Shown in pieces: positions 1 to 6,509 of a stretch of DNA of 9,891 nucleotides. The stretch lies in NCBI GenBank assembly GCA_050247895.1, contig JBFWTJ010000140.1:1-9891 (forward strand), read 5' to 3'. A program made the translations under genes and the position numbers. A model generated the notes under the pieces. The model saw only the letters and a list, made by a program, of their open reading frames with translations. It was not told the DNA's origin and did no database searches. Each line of letters opens with the position of its first letter. Positions within the stretch are counted from its first letter, which is position 1. The DNA comes from CAVPEW01 sp050247895 (GTDB taxonomy: Bacteria; Actinomycetota; Acidimicrobiia; Acidimicrobiales; VFJN01).

Positions 1-383
1 CCGATCGGCATGCTGGCCACGAACCACAGGTCGAACGGGCCCGCCGTCATCCGGGCGACGTGCTGGGTGATGAGCCGGCGGAGCCGCTCGCTGGCCGGGC
101 CGGCCGCCTCGGCACCGGCGTCGGCCATGGCCGTCGCGAACGCGGCCGACTCGTCCACCACGTAGCGCAGGAGCGTGGCGACGATCTCGTCCAGTCCGGC
201 GAAGTGGTAGTAGACGGCCGACGGGCGCAGCCCCACCGCGTCGGCGACGTCGCTGATGCGGGTGGCGGCGATGCCCCGTTCGGAGAAGATCCGCGACGCG
301 GCGACGAGCAGCTCCTGGCGGACGTCCCCGCTGGCCACCCGCCCGCTGGCCCGGGGTCGCCCCGGCCGCCGCTGCTCCGACAT
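1..383 (-). CDS. TetR/AcrR-family transcriptional regulator (partial, C-terminus off the left edge)
   Basis: A reverse-strand frame stays open from an ATG at 383-381 to the window edge, giving 127 residues. After a basic leader (RRPGRPRASGR, residues 5-15) comes a typical TetR DNA-binding domain: helix one around residues 20-36 (ending IFSERG), then the helix-turn-helix at about 41-61 (TRISDVADAVGLRPSAVYYHF). This is followed by LDEIVATLL, the usual start of helix four. The ligand-binding domain is only partly present, so the inducer cannot be guessed. The protein should be a dimeric cytoplasmic repressor released by a small ligand. It is transcribed away from the DUF2630 gene. A dyad covering its start codon (377-396) suggests autorepression. 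No strong Shine-Dalgarno sequence is visible before the ATG. The family call is secure; the target genes are unknown and may lie left of the window. Confidence 0.92.
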   Translation of the reverse strand, partial: MSEQRRPGRPRASGRVASGDVRQELLVAASRIFSERGIAATRISDVADAVGLRPSAVYYHFAGLDEIVATLLRYVVDESAAFATAMADAGAEAAGPASERLRRLITQHVARMTAGPFDLWFVASMPI

Positions 384-396
384 CGCACGATGTTGG
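377..396. promoter_or_regulatory. Inverted repeat over the TetR start codon, candidate operator
   Basis: ACATCG (380-385) and CGATGT (388-393) are perfect inverted arms around a 2-base centre. After one mismatch, CC (377-378) and GG (395-396) extend the dyad to 20 bases. It covers the start codon of the TetR gene at 381-383. TetR repressors commonly bind short dyads of this size next to their own gene, so autoregulation is a reasonable inference. Coding constraint on one arm means chance cannot be excluded. Confidence 0.4.
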
Positions 397-484
397 CAGG
401 CCCGGGCCGCCCGTCGCGCACCGGCCCGGCCCGGGCCCGTCGGGGATCTGGCAGCCTGGGGGCGTCTCGTGGAGAGGAGCTGCC

Positions 485-727
485 ATGGATGACGCCGCGC
501 TCGTCCGTCGCATCAACGAGCTGGCCGACGAGGAGCACGAGCTCGAGCGCTCCCACGCCGGCCAGGGGCTCGACGAGGAGCAGCTGGCCCGGCTGCGGTC
601 GATCGAGGTCGCCCTCGACCAGTGCTGGGACCTCCTGCGCCAGCGCCGGGCCCGTCGTGACAGCGGCCAGGACCCCGAGGCGGCCGAGGTGCGCCCGGCC
701 GGTGTCGTGGAGGGCTACCAGCAGTAG
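485..727 (+). CDS. DUF2630 family small protein
   Basis: This 80-residue protein starts at ATG 485, preceded by an excellent Shine-Dalgarno GGAGAGGAG at 471-479. It is acidic and helical at the N-terminus (RINELADEEHELE, residues 9-21). It then has a Gly-rich turn, a helix with the conserved core LDQCWDLLRQRRA (residues 44-56), and ends in VEGYQQ. This layout matches the actinobacterial DUF2630 family in both sequence and length. There is no signal peptide or membrane segment, so it is presumably cytoplasmic. The pattern suggests a two-helix or coiled-coil hairpin, but no biochemical role is known to me. Two in-frame-adjacent TAG codons close the gene (725-730). It is divergent from the TetR gene and followed after 76 bases by the acyl-CoA synthetase, with a stable hairpin in that gap. 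No clear promoter was found in 384-470; CAGCCT near 461-466 is a weak -10 candidate. Confidence 0.88.
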   Translation: MDDAALVRRINELADEEHELERSHAGQGLDEEQLARLRSIEVALDQCWDLLRQRRARRDSGQDPEAAEVRPAGVVEGYQQ

Positions 728-745
728 TAGGAACGACGGGTCGGA

Positions 746-765
746 CCGGGCGCGGGCGCGCCCGG
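746..765 (+). terminator. Strong GC hairpin between DUF2630 and the acyl-CoA synthetase
   Basis: CCGGGCGC (746-753) and GCGCCCGG (758-765) form a perfect 8-bp all-GC stem with a 4-base GGGC loop. It lies 18 bases past the DUF2630 stop. No T-run follows, so it is not a canonical intrinsic terminator. It could be a U-tract-free terminator, an RNA-stabilising 3' structure, or an attenuating leader for the next gene. It ends 38 bases before the synthetase start, leaving the Shine-Dalgarno free. Confidence 0.4.
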
Positions 766-803
766 CGGAGTCGGCCCGGCAGCCCGGGCCAGGGAGGGAC
801 CCC

Positions 804-2333
804 GTGCACATCGCCCGCATGCTCGACGTCAACCGGCGCTTCCACCCCGACCGGATCGCCGTCGAGTGGCCCGGCGGGGCGCGCACCTGGGGCGAGGTCG
901 CCGAGCGGGCCGCGGCGCTCGCCGGTGGCCTGGCCCGCCGCGGCCTGGTCCCCGGGGACCGGGTCGGGGTCGTGTCGGGCAACCTCCCCGAGATCCTCGA
1001 GGCGTACTACGCCGCGGCCGGCTCGGGGCTGGTCGTGGCCCCGGTCACCACCCGGATGGCCCCGGCCGAGCTCGACGCCTACTACGGCGGCTACCTGCGG
1101 CCCCGGGCCGTGCTCCTGGGACCCGACGCCGCCCCCTGCCTGGGTGCGTGGACCGAGGACTGCGAGGTCGTGGTGCGCCTGCCCGGCGGTCCCGAGGGCG
1201 AGGACCTCGACGCCGTGCTCGACGGACCGGGCGCGTGGCGTGACGACGTCGACCCCGACGCGCCCTTCACGATCGGCTCGACCTCCGGCACGACCGGCCG
1301 GCCGAAGGGGGCGGTCATCAGCCAGCGCAACGCCCGCGCCGCGATCATGGCGTTCGTCGCCGAGAACCCGATCGGGCCCGACGACGCCTACCTGATCCAG
1401 CACCCGATGGCCAACGTGCCCGGCGGGCCCGGGCAGCTCTTCACGCTGCCCGAGGCGTCCCGGATCGTGGTCGTGCCCCGCTTCGAGCCCGAGGCCTGCC
1501 TGGCCACGATCGAGCGCCACCGGGTCACCCACGCCGTGCTGGTGCCGACCATGCTCCACGACCTGCTCTCGGTGCCCGACCGCGAGCGCTACGACACGTC
1601 GTCGCTGCGCAACGTGGTCATCGGCGCCGCGCCCGTCCCCGCGCCGCTGCTCGAGGCGGGCGTGGCCGCGTTCGGCGAGGTCTTCCGGCCCATGTTCGGG
1701 ATGACCGAGTCGACCGCCGTGGCCTGCGTGATCCGCCCCGGCGACATGTACCCCGTCGGCGCCCACCCGCCCGAGCGCCTCCTGTCGGTGGGCAAGCCCA
1801 GCGCCACGGTGGAGCTCCGCCTGCTGCGCGACGACGGGTCGGAGGTGGTCGGGCCGGGGGAGCCGGGGGAGATCGCCCTGCGAGGTGAGCACGTGGTCGA
1901 CCGCTACTGGGGCGACGTGCCCGAGAACGAGACGGGCTGGCGCGACGGCTGGTTCCTGACCGGGGACGTCGGCACCTACGACGACGAGGGCTTCGTCACC
2001 CTGGTCGACCGCAAGAAGGACATCATCATCAGCGGCGGGACCAACGTGGCCAGCCGGGAGGTCGAGGACGTCCTGCGCACCCATCCCGCGGTCGAGGACG
2101 TGGCCGTGGTCGGCGTGGCCGACCCGCGCTGGGGCGAGGCGGTCACCGCGGTCGTGGTGGCCCGGGCCGGCGCCGAGGTGGACAGCGCCGCGCTCGTGGC
2201 CCACGCCCGGGCCCGGCTGGGCGGGCCCAAGGTGCCCAAGGCCGTGCACTTCGTCGACGCCCTGCCCCGCAACGCCATGGGCAAGGTCACCAAGGGCGAG
2301 CTCCGGGCCCGCCTCGCCCCGTCCGCCGGCTGA
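804..2333 (+). CDS. AMP-forming acyl-CoA synthetase (ANL superfamily)
   Basis: This is a complete 509-residue adenylate-forming enzyme. It would activate a carboxylic acid with ATP to an acyl-AMP and transfer it to CoA. The GTG at 804 is chosen because AGGGAGGGA (791-799) precedes it at good spacing; the ATG at 819 is a less likely alternative. Core motifs appear in order: the phosphate loop STSGTTGRPKG (residues 159-169), FGMTES (298-303), GWFLTGD (382-388), the hinge region VDRKKDIIISGGTNV (from 401), and the catalytic lysine K494 within PRNAMGKVTKGEL. Length and motif spacing are normal for fatty-acyl or aryl-acid CoA ligases. There is no membrane segment, so it should be cytoplasmic. Substrate specificity cannot be read from the sequence; medium- or long-chain fatty acids, sterol side chains or aromatic acids are all possible. 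It stands alone between a hairpin and a convergent gap. Confidence 0.95.
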   Translation: MHIARMLDVNRRFHPDRIAVEWPGGARTWGEVAERAAALAGGLARRGLVPGDRVGVVSGNLPEILEAYYAAAGSGLVVAPVTTRMAPAELDAYYGGYLRPRAVLLGPDAAPCLGAWTEDCEVVVRLPGGPEGEDLDAVLDGPGAWRDDVDPDAPFTIGSTSGTTGRPKGAVISQRNARAAIMAFVAENPIGPDDAYLIQHPMANVPGGPGQLFTLPEASRIVVVPRFEPEACLATIERHRVTHAVLVPTMLHDLLSVPDRERYDTSSLRNVVIGAAPVPAPLLEAGVAAFGEVFRPMFGMTESTAVACVIRPGDMYPVGAHPPERLLSVGKPSATVELRLLRDDGSEVVGPGEPGEIALRGEHVVDRYWGDVPENETGWRDGWFLTGDVGTYDDEGFVTLVDRKKDIIISGGTNVASREVEDVLRTHPAVEDVAVVGVADPRWGEAVTAVVVARAGAEVDSAALVAHARARLGGPKVPKAVHFVDALPRNAMGKVTKGELRARLAPSAG

Positions 2334-2346
2334 GGCGAGCCGGCGG
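2323..2346 (+). terminator. Stop-codon hairpin at the end of the acyl-CoA synthetase
   Basis: CCGCCGGC (2323-2330) and GCCGGCGG (2339-2346) are perfect 8-bp inverted arms. The 8-base loop contains the TGA stop (2331-2333). A second stem follows at 2394-2399/2405-2410 (GCCCGG, 5-base loop, CCGGGC). Neither stem has a T-run. Their place at the end of a convergent gene pair supports a role in transcription termination or 3'-end protection, but GC-rich DNA produces such stems by chance. Confidence 0.4.
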
Positions 2347-2492
2347 GTTCAGGACCGGGCGTCGCTGCCCTGCGCCCCCGGGTCGCTGGACCCGCCCGGT
2401 GCCCCCGGGCTGCGGCACCCGCTCGGCGCCGGGCGTGCCGGGCCTGCCGTGCCGGCGGTCACGGGAGGAGCGGCCGGTTGGGGCCGGGCGCC

Positions 2493-2505
2493 GGCACGCC
2501 GTGCC
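2493..2505 (-). terminator. Small hairpin just past the first MFS gene stop
   Basis: GGCAC (2493-2497) and GTGCC (2501-2505) form a short 5-bp stem with a 3-base loop, three bases beyond the stop codon of the minus-strand MFS gene (2511-2509). It has no T-run. It is the only simple stem immediately downstream of that gene, in the 175-base convergent gap 2334-2508 that otherwise holds no gene. Confidence 0.2.
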
Positions 2506-2508
2506 CGC

Positions 2509-4095
2509 TCAGGACGCCACGGCGGCCAGCCCGCCGGCCTCGGACGCGTCCTCTGCCGCCGTGGCGGTGTCCCGGTGGCCGCCCTCGCCGCCGGAGAGGG
2601 GCGTGGAGCCCCGCAAGGGCACCTCGCGCAGCAGCCAGGTCACCGCGAAGGCCACCACGACGAGCGGTACCACGTAGAGGAACACCTCGGTGAGGGCGTC
2701 GGAGAACCCGGCCACGAAGGTGATCCGGTCCGCCTCGGGGAGGGCCTGGACGCTCTCGGGCGTGAAGCTCGACCCCTCGCCGAGGGCGACCGTCGTGCCG
2801 ACGCGGGCGGCCAGGCGGCTGTTGAAGAGGGCACCGAACACCGCGACGCCCAGCGCGCCGCCCATCGACCGGAAGAAGGCCACCGACGAGGTGGCCACGC
2901 CGAGGTCGCCGGGCCGGACCACGTTCTGGACCGACAGGACCAGGGTCTGGAGGGTGCAGCCCAACCCGATGCCGGTGAGCACCATGTACGCGCTCACCAC
3001 GGCCTGCGAGGTGCCGGGTCCCATGGTCGACAGGAGGGTGACGGCGATCGCGACGAGTCCCATCCCGGCCACCGGGAAGGGCTTGTAGCGGCCGGTCCGG
3101 CTGATCACCTGGCCGCTGATCATCGAGGCGCCGAACATGCCCAGCATCTGGGGGAGCAGGAGCAGGCCCGAGCTGGTGGCCGACGCGCCGTTCACGACCT
3201 GGAGGAACAGCGGCAGGAAGCTGACCGCGCTGAACATGGTGATGCCGACCACGAAGCTCACCGAGGTCGAGATCCGGAAGGTCCGCATGGAGAAGAGGTG
3301 GACGGGGACGATGGGTTCGGCCGCCCGGCGCTCGACCAGCACCAGCGCGCCGACCAGCAACGCCGAGGCCGTCCCCAGCCCCACGATGGTGGGTGAGCCC
3401 CACGCGTACTCGGTGCCGCCCCAGGTGGTGAGCAGCACGACGCAGCTGATCGCCGCGCTGAGCACGGCGGCACCGGCGTAGTCGATGCGGGGCGCGATGC
3501 GGCGGTGGCCCGCGGGCAGGACGGCCGCGGTGACCAGGAGGGCGGCGATCCCCAGCGGGAGGTTCACGTAGAAGACCCACCGCCACGAGACGTGGTCGGT
3601 GAAGAAGCCCCCGAGGAGCGGCCCGGCCACGCTGGAGGCTCCGAACGCGGCACCGAAGTAGCCCTGGTACCGGCCGCGCTCGCGGGGGGAGACGACCTCG
3701 CCGATGATGGCCTGGGCGAGCACGAGGAGCCCGCCGCCGCCGAGCCCCTGGACGGCCCGGAAGGCGATCAGCTGGCCCATGGACCGCGACAGGCCGCACA
3801 GGGCGCTGCCCACCAGGAACACGGCGATGGCCACCTGGAACAGGCGCTTGCGGCCGAACTGGTCGCCGAGCTTGCCGTACAGCGGCGTGGCCACCGTGGA
3901 GGCCAGCAGGTAGGAGGTGACGACCCAGGAGAGGTGGTCGAGCCCGCCGAGCTCTCCGGTGATGGTGGGGAGCGCGGTGGTGACGATGGTGGCGTCGAGC
4001 GACGCCAGCATCATGCCCATGATGAGCCCGCCGAAGATCAGCAGGATCTGCCGGTGGGTGAGCTGGTCTGGCCTGGGTGGGGTCGTCGCCGTCAT
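2509..4095 (-). CDS. MFS multidrug efflux transporter, DHA2/EmrB-type, 14 TM (MFS-1)
   Basis: This is a 528-residue integral membrane protein of the drug:H+ antiporter-2 family, expected to export hydrophobic or cationic compounds using the proton gradient. Signatures are the TM1 motif LDATIVTTALP (residues 33-43, with D34), loop 2-3 motif A GKLGDQFGRKR (74-84), and antiporter motif C in TM5, GASSVAGPLLGG (152-163), followed by WRWVFYVNLP. Length and about 14 hydrophobic segments fit DHA2. The last helix is followed by LREVPLR and a Gly/Ala/Glu-rich cytoplasmic tail. The ATG at 4095 is the only sensible start, but its Shine-Dalgarno is weak (GAGCGAG directly upstream). It lies 115 bases downstream of the PadR gene on the same strand, with its own promoter-like element and repeats at 4141-4168. 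Co-transcription with PadR is possible. Substrate unknown. Confidence 0.95.
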   Translation of the reverse strand: MTATTPPRPDQLTHRQILLIFGGLIMGMMLASLDATIVTTALPTITGELGGLDHLSWVVTSYLLASTVATPLYGKLGDQFGRKRLFQVAIAVFLVGSALCGLSRSMGQLIAFRAVQGLGGGGLLVLAQAIIGEVVSPRERGRYQGYFGAAFGASSVAGPLLGGFFTDHVSWRWVFYVNLPLGIAALLVTAAVLPAGHRRIAPRIDYAGAAVLSAAISCVVLLTTWGGTEYAWGSPTIVGLGTASALLVGALVLVERRAAEPIVPVHLFSMRTFRISTSVSFVVGITMFSAVSFLPLFLQVVNGASATSSGLLLLPQMLGMFGASMISGQVISRTGRYKPFPVAGMGLVAIAVTLLSTMGPGTSQAVVSAYMVLTGIGLGCTLQTLVLSVQNVVRPGDLGVATSSVAFFRSMGGALGVAVFGALFNSRLAARVGTTVALGEGSSFTPESVQALPEADRITFVAGFSDALTEVFLYVVPLVVVAFAVTWLLREVPLRGSTPLSGGEGGHRDTATAAEDASEAGGLAAVAS

Positions 4096-4140
4096 CTCGC
4101 TCGGGGGGTGGTGCCGGCCGTGTTCCGCCTTCGTGGCTGC

Positions 4141-4168
4141 ATGCTATGCAAAGTTGCAGTAGCTGCAA
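4141..4168 (-). promoter_or_regulatory. Promoter of MFS-1 with overlapping TGCAA operator repeats
   Basis: Read on the minus strand, TTGCAG (4168-4163) and TAGCAT (4146-4141) form a -35/-10 pair with a 16-base spacer, placing the transcript start roughly 40 bases before the MFS-1 ATG. The same bases hold two nested dyads: TTGCAG-TAG-CTGCAA (4154-4168) and TGCAA-AG-TTGCA (4147-4158). Three half-sites therefore fill the -35 and spacer. A repressor bound here would block polymerase. The PadR just upstream is a candidate, but this motif differs from the dyad at the PadR promoter. Confidence 0.55.
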
Positions 4169-4210
4169 GAAGGTTGTGACGGCGGCCACTCCCCGAGCGT
4201 CAGGCCGGCG

Positions 4211-4696
4211 TCACTCGTCGGCCAGGAGGCGGTAGATGGCCTTCCGGGCGTCGTCGACGATCCGGGCCGCCTGCTCGACCTGCTCCTTGGAGCCGGCCAT
4301 GGCCACCTGGCGCACCGCCATGCGCAGCTGGGCCAGCGCCGGGCGCAGGCCGCTGCCGGCCGGGCCTCCCGACCAGGGCGGGCCGCCCGCCTCCTCGACG
4401 CGTGCCTGGGCTTCGGCCCGGCCGGCCTCGGTGAGCTCGTAGACGCGCTTCCCGTCGCGCTCGACAACGGTGGCGAGGCCCTCGTCCTCGATCATCTGGA
4501 GGGTGGGGTAGATGGATCCGGGGCTGGGCCGCCAGGCGCCCTCGGTGCGCTCCTCGAGCGCCTGGATGACGTCGTAGCCGTGGCGAGGCTGTTCGGCCAG
4601 GACGGCCAGGACGGCGGTGCGGATGTCGCCCCGGCGCATCCGGCGGCGGGGGCCACCGGGGTGGTGGCCGTGGTGGAAGGGAGGTCCCTGTCGCAT
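4211..4696 (-). CDS. PadR-family transcriptional regulator
   Basis: This is a 161-residue PadR regulator. The ATG at 4696-4694 is chosen because AGGAGAG precedes it at 7-base spacing; the frame stays open further upstream only as noncoding sequence. The N-terminus carries a short His/Gly leader (FHHGHHPGG, residues 7-15) and a basic stretch. The winged-helix domain follows: MRRGDIRTAVLAVLAEQPRHGY (20-41), the hallmark WRPSPGSIYPTLQMIEDEGL (55-74), and the wing VERDGKRVYELTEAG (78-92). The remaining C-terminal part is helical and should form the dimer. PadR proteins usually repress adjacent efflux or stress genes and their own gene, with release by a small molecule. This one is upstream of MFS-1 on the same strand and divergent from MFS-2, so either or both pumps may be targets. 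A palindrome over its own -10 (4745-4756) supports autorepression. Confidence 0.93.
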   Translation of the reverse strand: MRQGPPFHHGHHPGGPRRRMRRGDIRTAVLAVLAEQPRHGYDVIQALEERTEGAWRPSPGSIYPTLQMIEDEGLATVVERDGKRVYELTEAGRAEAQARVEEAGGPPWSGGPAGSGLRPALAQLRMAVRQVAMAGSKEQVEQAARIVDDARKAIYRLLADE

Positions 4697-4744
4697 GCGT
4701 GCTCTCCTATGGTTCGATGTGTCGGTGATCAATCGCATGCGGTC

Positions 4745-4773
4745 ACGATATATCGTTAGTGGCGGACCGACAA
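4745..4773 (-). promoter_or_regulatory. PadR promoter with palindrome on the -10 box
   Basis: On the minus strand TTGTCG (4773-4768) and TATCGT (4750-4745) are separated by exactly 17 bases and fit a -35/-10 pair of the high-GC TAnnnT type, pointing at the PadR gene. The -10 lies inside a perfect 12-base palindrome, ACGATATATCGT (4745-4756). The flanking DNA is AT-rich for this window. A symmetric dimer bound to the palindrome would occlude the -10, which would give simple autorepression. Promoter strength and identity of the binder are inference. Confidence 0.55.
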
Positions 4774-4807
4774 CGCCGTTGACGCGCGATCTCGTGGCAC
4801 ATACGTT
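4771..4807 (+). promoter_or_regulatory. Promoter of MFS-2, back-to-back with the PadR promoter
   Basis: TTGACG (4779-4784, five of six matches to the -35 consensus) and TACGTT (4802-4807, TAnnnT) are 17 bases apart and point at MFS-2. The -35 is only 5 bases from the opposing PadR -35. A perfect dyad CAACG-C-CGTTG (4771-4781) touches both -35 boxes. Binding there could control both directions at once. Confidence 0.5.
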
Positions 4808-4824
4808 ACGAAGCCGTTCCGTAA
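4806..4824. promoter_or_regulatory. TTACG/CGTAA dyad at the MFS-2 transcription start, candidate TetR operator
   Basis: TTACG (4806-4810) and CGTAA (4820-4824) are inverted arms with a 9-base centre. They overlap the end of the putative MFS-2 -10 and the expected start point. TTACGAA against TTCCGTAA extends the symmetry imperfectly. Position and size suit a TetR-type repressor; the TetR gene downstream in the same operon (6510-7121) is the natural candidate. This is inferred from position only. Confidence 0.35.
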
Positions 4825-4864
4825 TCGAAGGCCCGTGGTCGGGCCCGACGACGAGGAGGACGCC

Positions 4865-6487
4865 GTGCGCGCTGCGCTCCGCGACCCCGAGGTGGTGCAC
4901 CGCCGGCGCTGGCTGATCCTGCTGGTGCTGTGCGTCAGCCTCATCGTGATCCTGCTCGACAACACGATCCTCAACGTGGCCCTGCCCCGCCTGGCCAGCC
5001 CCACCTCGCAGGGCGGGCTCGACGCCTCGCAGAGCGAGCTCCAGTGGATCGTCGACAGCTACACCATCGTGTTCGCCGGGCTCCTGCTCACGGCGGGCTC
5101 GATGGGCGACCGCTACGGGCGCTACCGCAGCCTGGTCATCGGCCTGGCCGTCTTCGGCGTGGGCTCGATCCTGTCGGCCGTCGCCACCGACGCCAGCTTC
5201 CTCATCGGGACCCGGGCCCTCATGGGCATCGGCGGGGCGTTCATCATGCCCTCGACGTTGTCGATCCTGACCAACGTCTTCACCGACCACGACGAGCGCC
5301 GCAAGGCCATCGGGATCTGGGCCGGCGTCTCGGCCCTGGGCCTGGGCGTGGGCCCGGTCACCGGCGGCTTCCTGCTCGAGCACTTCTGGTGGGGTGCGAT
5401 CTTCCTGGTCAACCTGCCCGTCGTGGTGGCCGGCCTGGTCCTGGGCTACATGCTCGTCCCCGAGTCCCGCGACGAGCGCGCCCCGCGCCTGGACCCCGGC
5501 GGCGCGGTGCTGTCCATCGTCGGGCTGACCGTCCTGCTCTGGGGCGTGATCGAGGCGCCCTCCAAGGGCTGGACGTCGGGGCCGGTGCTGGCCGCCTTCG
5601 TGGTCGGGTTGGCGCTGATCGCCGGGTTCTTCACCTGGGAGGCCCGCTCCACGCACCCGATGCTCGACCTCCAGTTCTTCCGCAACCCCCGGTTCTCGGT
5701 GGCCAGCGCCGCCATCACCCTCACGTTCCTCTGCCTGTTCGGGCTGGTCTTCCTGCTGACGCAGTACCTCCAGCTCGTGCTCGGCTACTCGACGATCAAG
5801 GCCGGCGCCCTCCTGCTGCCCCAGTCGGCGCTGATGATGGTGATGGCCCCGCTGTCGAGCGTGTGGGTCCGGCGCTTCGGCAACAAGGTCGTCGTCTCGG
5901 CCGGCCTGGCCATCGTCGGCGTGGCCATGCTGCTGCTGGGCACCCTCGACGTGGGCAGCAACGCCCTGCACGTCGTGGGCGTCACCCTGGTCCTCGGGCT
6001 CGGCATGGCCAACACGATGGCCCCGGCCACGGACTCGATCATGGGCTCCCTGCCCCCGTGGAAGGCCGGCGTCGGCTCGGCGGTCAACGACACCACCCGC
6101 CAGGTCGGCGGCGCGGTCGGCGTCGCCGTGTTCGGCTCGCTGCTCGCGTCGCGCTACTCGGCCGAGGTGCGCGACCTGCTCGGCGACGCCGTGCCCGCGC
6201 CGGTGCTGGGCCAGGTGGCCGACTCCATCGGCCGGGCCTTCCAGGTCGCCGGCGAGCAGGGCGGCGCCACGGCGGCGCAGATCCTCGCCGCCTCCCGCGA
6301 GGGCTACGTCCACGGCCTGCACGTCACCGCCGTCGTCGCCGGGATCATCATGCTCGTGGCCTCGGCCGGGGTGCTGCGCTTCCTGCCCGCCCGCCACCGC
6401 GCCGAGGCGCCCGTCCGGCCCGAGGTCGCCGATCCCGGGGTGGATCCCGTCGACGGCCTCCCCGACCTGGCCCGGGACGGGCTGTGA
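4865..6487 (+). CDS. MFS efflux transporter, DHA2 QacA/EmrB-type, 14 TM (MFS-2)
   Basis: This 540-residue transporter starts at GTG 4865, preceded by GAGGAGG (4853-4859) at 5-base spacing. Signatures are LDNTILNVALP in TM1 (residues 31-41), WIVDSYTIVFAGLLL, motif A-like GSMGDRYGRYR (78-88), and antiporter motif C SALGLGVGPVTGG (156-168) followed by FLVNLPV. Later, AGVGSAVNDTTRQVGGAVGVAVFG is typical of the QacA/SmvA/LfrA-like branch of DHA2. About 14 hydrophobic segments and the length fit a complete proton-driven exporter of the cytoplasmic membrane, probably of cationic or amphipathic drugs, dyes or a natural product. It is divergent from PadR and followed 22 bases later by a TetR gene, a pump-plus-repressor arrangement. 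It is clearly a different DHA2 branch from MFS-1. Substrate unknown. Confidence 0.95.
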   Translation: MRAALRDPEVVHRRRWLILLVLCVSLIVILLDNTILNVALPRLASPTSQGGLDASQSELQWIVDSYTIVFAGLLLTAGSMGDRYGRYRSLVIGLAVFGVGSILSAVATDASFLIGTRALMGIGGAFIMPSTLSILTNVFTDHDERRKAIGIWAGVSALGLGVGPVTGGFLLEHFWWGAIFLVNLPVVVAGLVLGYMLVPESRDERAPRLDPGGAVLSIVGLTVLLWGVIEAPSKGWTSGPVLAAFVVGLALIAGFFTWEARSTHPMLDLQFFRNPRFSVASAAITLTFLCLFGLVFLLTQYLQLVLGYSTIKAGALLLPQSALMMVMAPLSSVWVRRFGNKVVVSAGLAIVGVAMLLLGTLDVGSNALHVVGVTLVLGLGMANTMAPATDSIMGSLPPWKAGVGSAVNDTTRQVGGAVGVAVFGSLLASRYSAEVRDLLGDAVPAPVLGQVADSIGRAFQVAGEQGGATAAQILAASREGYVHGLHVTAVVAGIIMLVASAGVLRFLPARHRAEAPVRPEVADPGVDPVDGLPDLARDGL

Positions 6488-6509
6488 CGGCCGCGGGGGC
6501 GGCCGGGGG

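Noticed and set aside
60..803. Long upstream extension of the acyl-CoA synthetase frame
   Set aside because: It overlaps the TetR and DUF2630 genes and its translation is low-complexity. A good Shine-Dalgarno and family length support GTG 804.
513..2249. 578-codon open frame on the minus strand opposite the acyl-CoA synthetase
   Set aside because: It is a mirror of the G/C-biased codons of the real gene. The product is Gly/His/Asp/Arg-rich with no domain, while the plus frame has every ANL motif.
2449..3396. 315-codon plus-strand frame opposite MFS-1
   Set aside because: Composition of a shadow frame (Gly/Arg/His/Glu-rich) and no domain. MFS-1 on the other strand has clear helices and signature motifs.
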